Origin: SZUA-442 sp963753185
Lineage (GTDB): Bacteria; Actinomycetota; Acidimicrobiia; Spongiisociales; UBA5794
Length of the DNA: 64,000 bases
NCBI GenBank assembly: GCA_963753185.1
Contig: CAVWBO010000007.1
Location: forward strand, 930,001 to 994,000
Direction of reading: 5' to 3'
The translations under genes and the position numbers were made by a program. Below are positions 53,634 to 61,106 of the stretch, piece by piece. Each line of letters begins with the position of its first letter. Within the stretch, counting starts at the first letter, position 1. The notes under the pieces were generated by a model. That model searched no databases and had not been told where the DNA came from. It worked only from the letters and a program-made list of their open reading frames with translations.

Positions 53634-54172
53634 TGGTGTTCCTCCTCGTTCATGAGACGTCTGAGCCTGGCAAGGCCCCGTGAGATGTCGGCCTTCACCG
53701 TGCCCGGTGGCCTTCCGGTGATTTCGGCGATCTCCGTGATCGGCAGTTCGAGCACGTGGCGAAGGACCACGGCGTTGCGCTGTGGAACGGACAGGTTGGA
53801 GAGGAGCGAGTTCCACATCACCTCGTCCATGGCGTCGGCGTCGTCGACTCCCGGGCCGTCGGGGTCTGGCAGTTCCAGGTCGACTCGGGTCCGCCTCGCC
53901 CTGTTTCGACACACGTTGAGTGCGATCGTCCACAGCCACGGTCGGAAACGCATGGCGTCCATGCGCTCGCTGTCGAATGCCTGCAGGGCCCGATAGGCCC
54001 TCACGAAGGTGTCCTGGGCGACGTCCTGGGCCGCCTCCCGCCCCGGGCTCATGCGACGGGCGCCGGCGTACACGGTGGGCTGGTACATCCGGACGAGCTC
54101 GGTGAAGCCGGCGTCGAAGTCCGATCGCATGGTCGCGACGATGTGACGATCCTCTCGGCTCTGTGTTCCCAT
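53630..54172 (-). CDS. ECF-type RNA polymerase sigma factor
   Basis: A 180-residue sigma factor of the extracytoplasmic-function group. Region 2 is seen in FTELVRMYQPTVYAGARRM through RPWLWTIALNVCRNRARR, including DTFVRAYRALQAF, and region 4 in LPITEIAEITGRPPGTVKADISRGLARLRRLM, seen as EITGRPPGTVKADISRGLA. No anti-sigma gene is adjacent; the next gene is the coupled O6-alkylguanine methyltransferase. The start is uncertain: ATG 54172 is used, while ATG 54130 (MRSDFDAGF) is also possible. Confidence 0.9.
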   Translation of the reverse strand: MGTQSREDRHIVATMRSDFDAGFTELVRMYQPTVYAGARRMSPGREAAQDVAQDTFVRAYRALQAFDSERMDAMRFRPWLWTIALNVCRNRARRTRVDLELPDPDGPGVDDADAMDEVMWNSLLSNLSVPQRNAVVLRHVLELPITEIAEITGRPPGTVKADISRGLARLRRLMNEEEHQ

Positions 54173-54272
54173 ACCCCTATCAACCCCGCCGCGGCGTAAT
54201 CGGTTGCACCGGATCATCGAGCGCCTGGCGCCTCCTGATGCTACGTCGCGGTGCCTCCCGTAGCATCGTGCG

Positions 54273-55163
54273 GTGACCGATCGACGATCCACCACCGGCG
54301 CGCTCCTCGCGTTGCTCGCAGCGACGTTCTTCGGCGTCGGTGGCGCCGTCGCCGGTGGCGTGTTCGACGTGCTCGAGCCTTCGACGGTCGCTCAGGCCCG
54401 TTCGGTCATCGCCGCTGTCCTCCTCGCTGGGTGGGCGGCATACCGGGGCGTCCTGTGGCCGATCGATCGAGTGTGGAGGTTCGGCATCCTCGGCGTCATC
54501 CTCGCTCTGGTCAACCTGACGTTCTACATGGCGATCGACAGGCTCGGCGTCGGTCCCGGAGCAACGGTGCAGTTCCTCGGCCCCATCTTCATCCTCGTGT
54601 GGATCGCGGTTGTTCGACGCGAGCATGTCGGCGCGATCGCCTGGGCTGCTGCGGTCGGTGCGGTCCTCGGCGTCGGCATGGTGACCAGCGCATGGTCAGG
54701 GGGAATCACAGACGTCGTGGGAGTCGCAGCCGGTCTCGCCGCAGCGGTCCTGTTCGCGTGCTACCTGCTGTACGGTGAGGTGCTCGGGCGGGACCATCCG
54801 CCTGCAGCGATCGGAGCGTGGGGCTTCGTGTTCGCATCGGTGATCTGGGCGATCGTCCTTCCCTGGTGGTCATTCCCCTTCGAAGCAGCTCGGGGAGTCA
54901 TCGTGGAACTCCTCGTCATCGGCGTCATCGGCACCGCAGCGGGGTTCGTGGTCGAATTCGCCGCCCTCCGGCTGGCGTCGCCCGGAATCATCGGGATCGT
55001 CGCAACCGCTGAGCCTGCGATAGCGGCGATGGCCGCCGCCGTGCTCCTCGATCAGCGCCTCGATCCCGTGCAGTGGGCAGGCGTCGTCGTGGTCATGGTC
55101 TCGGTCGCCGTCGTCCAGCGTTGGGGGATTCGCGACGTCCCGATTGCCACACCCGTCACGTGA
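54273..55163 (+). CDS. EamA/DMT-superfamily transporter
   Basis: A 296-residue inner-membrane protein with ten spans in two EamA repeats (LLALLAATFFGVGGAVAGG and VAAGLAAAVLFACYLLYGE open the halves; PGIIGIVATAEPAIAAMAA is the typical span 9). These export or import metabolites such as amino acids; the substrate is unknown. TAGCAT at 54259-54264 ends 8 nt before GTG 54273. It is divergent from the sigma-factor gene. Confidence 0.9.
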   Translation: MTDRRSTTGALLALLAATFFGVGGAVAGGVFDVLEPSTVAQARSVIAAVLLAGWAAYRGVLWPIDRVWRFGILGVILALVNLTFYMAIDRLGVGPGATVQFLGPIFILVWIAVVRREHVGAIAWAAAVGAVLGVGMVTSAWSGGITDVVGVAAGLAAAVLFACYLLYGEVLGRDHPPAAIGAWGFVFASVIWAIVLPWWSFPFEAARGVIVELLVIGVIGTAAGFVVEFAALRLASPGIIGIVATAEPAIAAMAAAVLLDQRLDPVQWAGVVVVMVSVAVVQRWGIRDVPIATPVT

Positions 55164-55205
55164 GCACCCGCGTTCTAGAGCGGGACGAACTGGTAGGTTC
55201 CGTCC

Positions 55206-55655
55206 ATGAGGTTCTTCAAGCGCGCCGCCCTCGGGGCAACGATCCTCGTGGGGGTCCTCACCGTGGCCGGTGCCCTCGTCCGACGCACCGTGCCGTCATT
55301 CGGGACGGAGTCCGACGACGCCTTCTCACGCGTGTTCGTCATGTCGGGCGGGCCATTCCGATCCGCAGCGACAGGGCTGCGGTCAGGTGAGGTGCTTGCC
55401 TTCATGGGTGGCGCCGAGCTCGATCTCCGAAGGGCGACCATCGTTGACGGCGCCACCCTGCGACTTCGGGCGGTCATGGGCGGGATCGACGTGATCGTGC
55501 CACCCGGCTGGCGTGTCGAGGCCGCGGTGAGTGCCTTCATGGGAGGCGTCGACAACCGCACCGATCCGGATGCGCAGCCCGATGCACCGCTCCTCCTCGT
55601 GGAGGCCTTCGCCGTCATGGGGGGCATCGCCTTGCATGTGGACGGTGATGCCTGA
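55206..55655 (+). CDS. LiaF-like membrane-anchored protein with MGG repeats
   Basis: A 149-residue protein with one N-terminal membrane segment (ALGATILVGVLTVAGALV) and a beta-rich domain in which the motif MGG recurs: AFMGGAELDL, AVMGGIDVIVPPGW, AFMGGVDNR and AVMGGIALHV. This repeat is the mark of the LiaF/DUF2154 (cell-wall-active antibiotic response) C-terminal domain, which forms a short beta helix. It overlaps the next gene by TGATG. TAGGTT at 55194-55199 ends 6 nt before the ATG. A role in envelope stress is inferred. Confidence 0.8.
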   Translation: MRFFKRAALGATILVGVLTVAGALVRRTVPSFGTESDDAFSRVFVMSGGPFRSAATGLRSGEVLAFMGGAELDLRRATIVDGATLRLRAVMGGIDVIVPPGWRVEAAVSAFMGGVDNRTDPDAQPDAPLLLVEAFAVMGGIALHVDGDA

Positions 55656-56218
55656 TGGCGGTCGACGTCGCGTCCACGATCACCTACCTCAAGGATCACG
55701 CCATCGAACACGGCTTCCATGTGCACGATGAGCGGCACTTCGTCGAGACGTTCACCCTGCGCCAGGCGTGGGAGATCGATGTCCACCCTGCCGAGGCGTG
55801 CTCGGGCCCCCTCGATCTCCACATCTCGCTCGACATGGATCCTCGGATGCTGTTGAGCTTCGAGGACCTGCTCGACGACACACCTGACGTCCCCGAGGAC
55901 CCCGACGGCGAGTACGTCGTCACCTTCTACTTCAACTGGTCGCTCCCTGCGATGCGCAAGCCGCCCGAGATCATCGTCCTTTCCGCCGAACTGGCGGGGA
56001 TGGGCGGTATCGACATGCCGATCGAGGTGCGCCTGCTTCGCTCCATGGGCGCCCTTTCGGACACCCACGAGGAGAGGCTCTCGATCGTCGGTGCGTTCGA
56101 GCGTTCGCTCGTCGACGTCATGTTCCGACAGGATGCCCTCTGCGACGTCCTCGATCGGGTTCACGATGTCAGCATGTACATGCTCGAGCATGCCGATGAG
56201 TGGATCGACGATGCGTGA
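55655..56218 (+). CDS. Hypothetical acidic protein coupled to the LiaF-like gene
   Basis: A 187-residue acidic protein with no signal or span. It has an amphipathic N-terminal part (TITYLKDHAIEHGFHVHDE), a beta-rich middle (VVTFYFNWSL), a short stretch LAGMGGIDMPIEVRLLRSMG, and a helical end rich in Asp, Met and His. No family is recognised. It starts on the last base of the LiaF-like gene (TGATG), so the two are translated together and likely work together. Confidence 0.7.
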   Translation: MAVDVASTITYLKDHAIEHGFHVHDERHFVETFTLRQAWEIDVHPAEACSGPLDLHISLDMDPRMLLSFEDLLDDTPDVPEDPDGEYVVTFYFNWSLPAMRKPPEIIVLSAELAGMGGIDMPIEVRLLRSMGALSDTHEERLSIVGAFERSLVDVMFRQDALCDVLDRVHDVSMYMLEHADEWIDDA

Positions 56219-56230
56219 GGCCCTCCTGCC

Positions 56231-58774
56231 TCACTCGTAGGCGATCGCCTCGAGGATGTTCATCTGTGCGGCTTTGCGGGCGGGGTAGATCGCAGCGATG
56301 ACCCCGGCGATGGCGGCGATCAGGATGTAGACGATCAGTTGGCCGAACGGTATCGAGAACGTCTCGAGTCCCTGGTCCGCCAGCGCTGTCACGACTGCCC
56401 AGCCCAACCCGATGCCGGCGATCATCCCGAGGATCGCACCGAACACGGCGATCAGGACCGCTTCCCATCTGATCATGCGGCGGACCTGGCGTCGGACCAT
56501 CCCGACGGCCCGCAGCAAGCCGATCTCGCGTGTTCGCTCGATGATGCTCAGCGCCAGCGTGTTGGTGATGCCGAGCACTGCGATGATGATCGCCAGCCCG
56601 AGGAGGGCGGAGAAGATGGCGAGGAGTTGATCGATCTGGGCCTCCGCGTCTGCGAGGACCTCCGATGTCGTCTGGATCTGGAGGTTCGGGAACGGAGCGG
56701 CGATCTCGGTGACGGCTGTCCTGGCCTCCTCGAGCGAGACCCCATCAGCGGTGTTCGCGGCCACGAGCGAGTCCGCGACCGTCTCGAGACCGGTGACATA
56801 CCGGTCCCTGGTGATCAGGAACGTGCCGAAGTTCTCGGCTTCGAAGGTGCCGGTCACCGTACCGGGAGCGACGGCGCCGTTCGCCATTTCGACGTCGAAC
56901 GTCCGCCCGATCCACTGCTCGTATTCGTCCTCGGCTTTGTTCACGAGCAAGCCGTCCTGTGCATCCATCGTCTCCAGGTCCTCGTCCGTCGCGCCGACCG
57001 ACAGGAGGGCGGCCACGGAGTCGGGCTCGATGGCCGTGACGGATACGACCTCATCCTCGATGCGTACCTGGGTGAACCCGAGTGCGGTGACCTCCGCGAT
57101 CTCCGGTGCGGAACGCAGCTGGTCCGTGAACTCCGGGCTGATGCCCGTCGTGAAGTTCGATGAGCTGATGGTGAGGTCGGCGGGGAAGATGTCAGCGAGC
57201 GTCGAGGCAACCGATGCCTTGACCGAGGCTCCGAAGATTGCGACGAATACGACGAGCGCGACGCCGATCATGAGAGCGGACGCCGTTGATGCCGTCCTCC
57301 GGGGCTGGCGGCGGGTGTTCTGGCGTGCCAGGTCCCCCGGCACGCCGAACAGGCGGGGCAGCGGCCAGCCGATGAACGCAGTCACGGGACCCGCAGCGAG
57401 CGGTGCGAGGATCGAGACCCCGACGAACACCGTGAGCGCGCCGACCGCGACGAACCAGATGGCGTTGTCGATCGATGTGAACAACCCTATGCCGAGAGCG
57501 ATCACGCCGAGGGCAGTCACCGCGGTTCCCCAGATCGCGCGGTTCGTGAGGCTCTTGCGCGTCGGTGCGGACATGACCTCCGACATGGCGGCGACCGGCG
57601 GTATCGATGCGGCCTTGCGTGCGGGAAGGAGCGCCGAGATGACCGTGACGATGATGCCGACCGCCATGCCGATGATCACGGTCCGGGGAAGGATCGTCAG
57701 CGGGCCTTCGGGAAGTCCGACGTTCGCGGCGCGCAGGAGCGCCTGGAGGCTCAGGGACAGGAGGATGCCGCCGATCACACCGACGATCGACGAGATCACC
57801 GCGATGATGAACGCCTCCGCGACGACCATTCGTGTCACCTGACCACCGGTGGCACCGATTGCGCGCAACAGCGCCAGTTCCCGTGTGCGCTGCGCGACGA
57901 TGATCCGGAAGGTGTTCGTGATGATGAATCCTCCAACGAACACCGCGATCGCGGCGAAGGCGAGGAGCCCGATCGTGAGGAAGCTGAGGGCCTCGCCGAT
58001 CTCCTCGCTGTCCTGTGCGTTCGACTCCTCGACCGTGATCGCGACGACGTCCTCTGGCAGGACGGGTTCGATTCGCGCCACCAGGTCCTCGGGTGTGACC
58101 CCGTCGACTGCGGCCACCTGGATGGCCGTGATACGACCACCCAGGTCGAGCGCTTGCTGGGCCTCCGAGAACTCGAACACGACGAGCGTGGCGCCCGCGA
58201 GGTTGTCCTCTTCGCCGAAGCTCGCCAGTCCGACCAAGGTGTAGGTCTGGACAGGACCTGCGAATTGGATCCCGACCTCATCACCAACGGCGAAATCCGC
58301 CGTCCGTGCCGTGCCAACATCCATCACGACCTCGCCGGGGCCGGTCGGAGGTCGCCCGTTCCCCTCCCTGATCTGGAGCGGGCTGAGCGTGGTCGACTCC
58401 ATCCACGACGTGGCGAGCGTGGGAGGACCCTGACCTCCGATGGGTTCGCCATCCTTGCCGATGACCTGTGCGAAACCGTCGACGCTCGCTTCGGCCTCGG
58501 AGACGCCGTCGACGGCACGGACGGAGTCGAGCGTCTCGGCAGGCATCGACAGGATCAGCTGACCGAAGTCGTTCCCGAACTCTGGATCGGTCGCTCGGAC
58601 GTACACATCCGTTCCCGCGGAGATGTCGCCGAGGAGGGCGTCGAAGCGGGCGGTGATGGTGTCCGTGAACACGAAGGACCCAGACACGAAGGCGACGCCG
58701 ATGACGATGGCGAGGGAGGTGAGCGCGAGGCGCACCTTGTTCACGCGCAGGCCCGAAAGGGCGACCTTCAGCAC
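56231..58774 (-). CDS. ABC transporter permease, MacB/FtsX type with two FtsX domains
   Basis: An 847-residue permease with a first span near the N-terminus (LTSLAIVIGVAFVSGSFVFT), a large extracytoplasmic domain, an FtsX core (ALSFLTIGLLAFAAIAVFVGGFIITNTF with RTRELALLRAIGATG), a second extracytoplasmic domain and another FtsX core (ERTREIGLLRAVGMVRRQVRRMIRWE). The double arrangement fits exporters of peptides or lipoproteins that work with one ATPase. GTG 58774 lies one base after the ATPase stop, so the two form an operon. Confidence 0.92.
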   Translation of the reverse strand: MLKVALSGLRVNKVRLALTSLAIVIGVAFVSGSFVFTDTITARFDALLGDISAGTDVYVRATDPEFGNDFGQLILSMPAETLDSVRAVDGVSEAEASVDGFAQVIGKDGEPIGGQGPPTLATSWMESTTLSPLQIREGNGRPPTGPGEVVMDVGTARTADFAVGDEVGIQFAGPVQTYTLVGLASFGEEDNLAGATLVVFEFSEAQQALDLGGRITAIQVAAVDGVTPEDLVARIEPVLPEDVVAITVEESNAQDSEEIGEALSFLTIGLLAFAAIAVFVGGFIITNTFRIIVAQRTRELALLRAIGATGGQVTRMVVAEAFIIAVISSIVGVIGGILLSLSLQALLRAANVGLPEGPLTILPRTVIIGMAVGIIVTVISALLPARKAASIPPVAAMSEVMSAPTRKSLTNRAIWGTAVTALGVIALGIGLFTSIDNAIWFVAVGALTVFVGVSILAPLAAGPVTAFIGWPLPRLFGVPGDLARQNTRRQPRRTASTASALMIGVALVVFVAIFGASVKASVASTLADIFPADLTISSSNFTTGISPEFTDQLRSAPEIAEVTALGFTQVRIEDEVVSVTAIEPDSVAALLSVGATDEDLETMDAQDGLLVNKAEDEYEQWIGRTFDVEMANGAVAPGTVTGTFEAENFGTFLITRDRYVTGLETVADSLVAANTADGVSLEEARTAVTEIAAPFPNLQIQTTSEVLADAEAQIDQLLAIFSALLGLAIIIAVLGITNTLALSIIERTREIGLLRAVGMVRRQVRRMIRWEAVLIAVFGAILGMIAGIGLGWAVVTALADQGLETFSIPFGQLIVYILIAAIAGVIAAIYPARKAAQMNILEAIAYE

Positions 58775-58775
58775 G

Positions 58776-59504
58776 TCAGTCCCCGAGCGCCTTCATCTTG
58801 TCGAGGATGCCTTCGGCCGTTGGGTCGTGGATCTCGTCGACGATGTGCCCGTCATCGAGGAAGACCACCCTGTCGGCATGGGATGCGGAGAAGGGATCGT
58901 GGGTGACCATGACGATCGTCTGGCCGAACTCGTCGACGGCGTGCCGCATGAACGTGAGGAGTTCGGCACTCGACTTCGAATCGAGGTTCCCGCTCGGCTC
59001 GTCTGCGAAGACGATCTTCGGGCGAGTGACCAAAGCCCTGGCTGCGGCCACCCTCTGCTGCTGACCGCCCGAGAGCTCCGAGGGACGGTGGCTCAGCCTG
59101 TCGCCGAGGCCGACGGCGTCGACCACCGTCTGGTACCACCCGTCGTCTGGCTTCGCACCGGCAATCGCCAGTGGGAGCAGGATGTTGTCCTCGGCATTGA
59201 GGGTCGGCACGAGGTTGAACGCCTGGAAGACGAATCCGACTTGCTCCCTGCGAAGGATGGTCAGATCCTTGTCCGACAGCGACCCGAGCTCGGTGTCACC
59301 GAGGTGCACCGTGCCGGAATCGAGGGAGTCGAGGCCCGCCAGGCAGTGGAGGAGGGTCGACTTCCCGGAACCGGATGGTCCCATGATCGCGGTGAACCTC
59401 CCCGCCGCGAACTCAGCGCTGACTCCTCGGAGGGCGGTGACGGCGGCGTCGCCCTTCCCGTAGATCTTGACGGCGTCCGCGACGCGCACAGCGATGGCTG
59501 TCAT
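58776..59504 (-). CDS. ABC transporter ATP-binding protein, MacB/LolD type
   Basis: A 242-residue ATPase partner of the FtsX-type permease. Motifs are Walker A GPSGSGKST, the Q-loop FVFQAFNLVPTL, the signature ELSGGQQQRVAAARAL, Walker B KIVFADEPSGNLD and the H-loop MVTHD. The sequence is standard for the family. GGAGGGGA precedes the ATG. It is the first gene of a two-gene operon; the hairpin at 59.57 kb separates it from the regulator genes upstream. Confidence 0.93.
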   Translation of the reverse strand: MTAIAVRVADAVKIYGKGDAAVTALRGVSAEFAAGRFTAIMGPSGSGKSTLLHCLAGLDSLDSGTVHLGDTELGSLSDKDLTILRREQVGFVFQAFNLVPTLNAEDNILLPLAIAGAKPDDGWYQTVVDAVGLGDRLSHRPSELSGGQQQRVAAARALVTRPKIVFADEPSGNLDSKSSAELLTFMRHAVDEFGQTIVMVTHDPFSASHADRVVFLDDGHIVDEIHDPTAEGILDKMKALGD

Positions 59505-59568
59505 GATTCCCCTCCAGTGATCGACGCGATGCTAGGTCGCGCCGGTTGCCTGCCGTACGGTGGCGGAC

Positions 59569-59603
59569 GCGATGAGCCCCCGCCAGATGCGGGGGCTCAT
59601 CGC
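59569..59603. terminator. 15-bp stem-loop between the regulator genes and the ABC operon
   Basis: GCGATGAGCCCCCGC (59569-59583) is an exact inverted repeat of 59589-59603 with loop CAGAT. It lies 33 bp past the stop of the 79-residue gene on the minus strand, so it probably ends that transcript before the ABC operon. No T-run is present. Confidence 0.7.
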
Positions 59604-59635
59604 TCGCTTGTGGCGTAGGCGAGGGTGCGACTCCG

Positions 59636-59875
59636 TCAGGCCGCTCTCCGGGTGTCGTCCGTCCGGTGCCCGGTGAGGACGAGCAGTTCTCCGCTCATCG
59701 CCTCCGACGTAGCGGGGGACATTCGGGTGCCGATCCTCACCATCGCCCTGGCAAGGGACCTCCTGGTGGCGGTCATGGGGCGCTCCGCCGCATGTGCTCT
59801 CCGCAGGTCCGAAGACAGCTCGGCGAGGTAGGCGTTGAGGTATCGGTCGGTCTGGTGGTAGGCGTGGGGAGTCAT
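59636..59875 (-). CDS. Small protein coupled to the ArsR-type regulator
   Basis: A 79-residue basic protein starting at ATG 59875, which overlaps the regulator stop (ATGA). It is helical and rich in Arg, Ala, Thr and His (HQTDRYLNAYLAELSSDLRR, then RPMTATRRSLARAM). No domain is recognised and there is no span. Tight coupling argues that it is made with the regulator and may modify it. Confidence 0.65.
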   Translation of the reverse strand: MTPHAYHQTDRYLNAYLAELSSDLRRAHAAERPMTATRRSLARAMVRIGTRMSPATSEAMSGELLVLTGHRTDDTRRAA

Positions 59876-60978
59876 GAGGTCATCTCCTCCTTGTCGGGGA
59901 TGGCATTGATGTAGCAATCGAGCATCGCGGCGGCGTCATCGAAGGTGTCGGAGCGCAGCGAGTAGCGCTTGTCCTCTCCGACCTGGACCCGAACGAGCCC
60001 CGCTGCCCGCAGCAGCATGAGATGGTGGTGGAGGGTCGACTTCGCGATGTCGACGGTCTCGGCGAGCTCGGCGAGGGAGGCGTCCCCTTGGGCAAGCGTG
60101 CGGAGCACCCTGAGTCGACGCTCATCGCCGAGAGCTCGGTGGAGCTTCACGAGCCACTGGGGTGGAGCGTCGCCGTCAGCCTCGAGGTGCTCGTCGGCGA
60201 CCGGGTAGCCGAGGACGAAGAAGTCCGAGCGGGCCGCGACCACGACCCACGGCCTTGCGACCATGGTCGGCATCAGGACGATCGGTCGGCGAGCGTGCTC
60301 GTCGCTGAAATTGATGCCCGAGGTCGCGACTTCGAGGAGCCTCTCTGGTGAGACGCGCCGCTGCATGGAACGCTTCGATCGGAAGTCGGCCTCGAGGTAC
60401 GGTCGGAACTGCTCCTCGATCGGCGAGAACGCCTCCTCCTGGACACTACGCAACACGCCAACGAGCAGATCCCTGGTGTCGACGGGATCGAGGGCAAGGA
60501 GGTGCTGAAGCGAAGCACGCCACTTCTTCATCTCCGGCGTCGAGAGTTCCTCCACGCTGAGAAGGGCTTCGATGGCCTCGACGTCGCCTTCGGCGGCATC
60601 GGCCATGAGCTCCCTGTGCGATTCGTCGAACACGTGGTACACGGTGATGAGGCGATACCGGAGGTCGGCCGGATCCATCTCTGCGAGGAACTCGATGAAC
60701 TCGGCGATGGTGGCTCCTTCGCCTGCTTCGGGAAGAACCGGAATGAGGGCGATCCATGCGTCCCCGTTGCCGATCTTCGCGAGTTCCTCTCGAGTGGCGG
60801 GCGTCAGGGCAGCCTCGAGGTCGGTGAACCATTGGTCGCCGAGCTCGTTGTCCTCGAGGGCGGTGTCCCCCTCCGATCCGATGATCCAGAGGGCGCATAG
60901 GAGGTCGATCGCCGATGAGTAGGTGACCCGGAGGTTGAGGGGGGTCTTCGTCGTGGATGTGAAGTCTGCGAGTTTCAT
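59872..60978 (-). CDS. ArsR-type winged-helix regulator with long N-terminal domain
   Basis: A 368-residue protein. The C-terminal 100 residues are an ArsR winged helix (LHRALGDERRLRVLRTLAQGDASLAELAETVDIAKSTLHHHLMLLRAAGLVRV is seen from RRLRVLRTLAQG and AKSTLHHHLMLLRAAGL), while the first 250 residues are a helical domain of the DUF5937-like type of unknown ligand. Metal-binding cysteines of classical ArsR are absent. Upstream palindromes built on TCGAA (ATTCGA-N6-TCGAAT at 61033-61050) may be its operator. Confidence 0.85.
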   Translation of the reverse strand: MKLADFTSTTKTPLNLRVTYSSAIDLLCALWIIGSEGDTALEDNELGDQWFTDLEAALTPATREELAKIGNGDAWIALIPVLPEAGEGATIAEFIEFLAEMDPADLRYRLITVYHVFDESHRELMADAAEGDVEAIEALLSVEELSTPEMKKWRASLQHLLALDPVDTRDLLVGVLRSVQEEAFSPIEEQFRPYLEADFRSKRSMQRRVSPERLLEVATSGINFSDEHARRPIVLMPTMVARPWVVVAARSDFFVLGYPVADEHLEADGDAPPQWLVKLHRALGDERRLRVLRTLAQGDASLAELAETVDIAKSTLHHHLMLLRAAGLVRVQVGEDKRYSLRSDTFDDAAAMLDCYINAIPDKEEMTS

Positions 60979-61032
60979 GTCACCGTCTCGAATGGTTGTA
61001 TGGTTCAGAAATGTCTTGATAAGTGTCCAACA

Positions 61033-61050
61033 ATTCGAAGATTATCGAAT
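61033..61050. promoter_or_regulatory. Palindrome upstream of the ArsR-type gene
   Basis: ATTCGA (61033-61038), six bases, TCGAAT (61045-61050) is a perfect inverted repeat 55 bp upstream of the regulator ATG on the minus strand. The size and spacing fit a dimeric winged-helix operator, so autoregulation is plausible. The same TCGAA core recurs in the nearby stem-loop. Confidence 0.55.
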
Positions 61051-61078
61051 GGGACACCCTCTGTCAAGTGGAAAGATC

Positions 61079-61106
61079 GAACCGTTCGACAAACATCGAA
61101 CGGTTC
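61079..61106. terminator. Stem-loop at the end of the DUF389 gene
   Basis: GAACCGTTCG (61079-61088) and CGAACGGTTC (61097-61106) pair perfectly around an eight-base loop. On the minus strand the stem starts at the DUF308-DUF389 stop and is followed by ATCTTT, so it is likely a terminator. The CGAAC core also resembles the operator-like palindrome 30 bp away, so a second role in regulation is possible. Confidence 0.55.
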
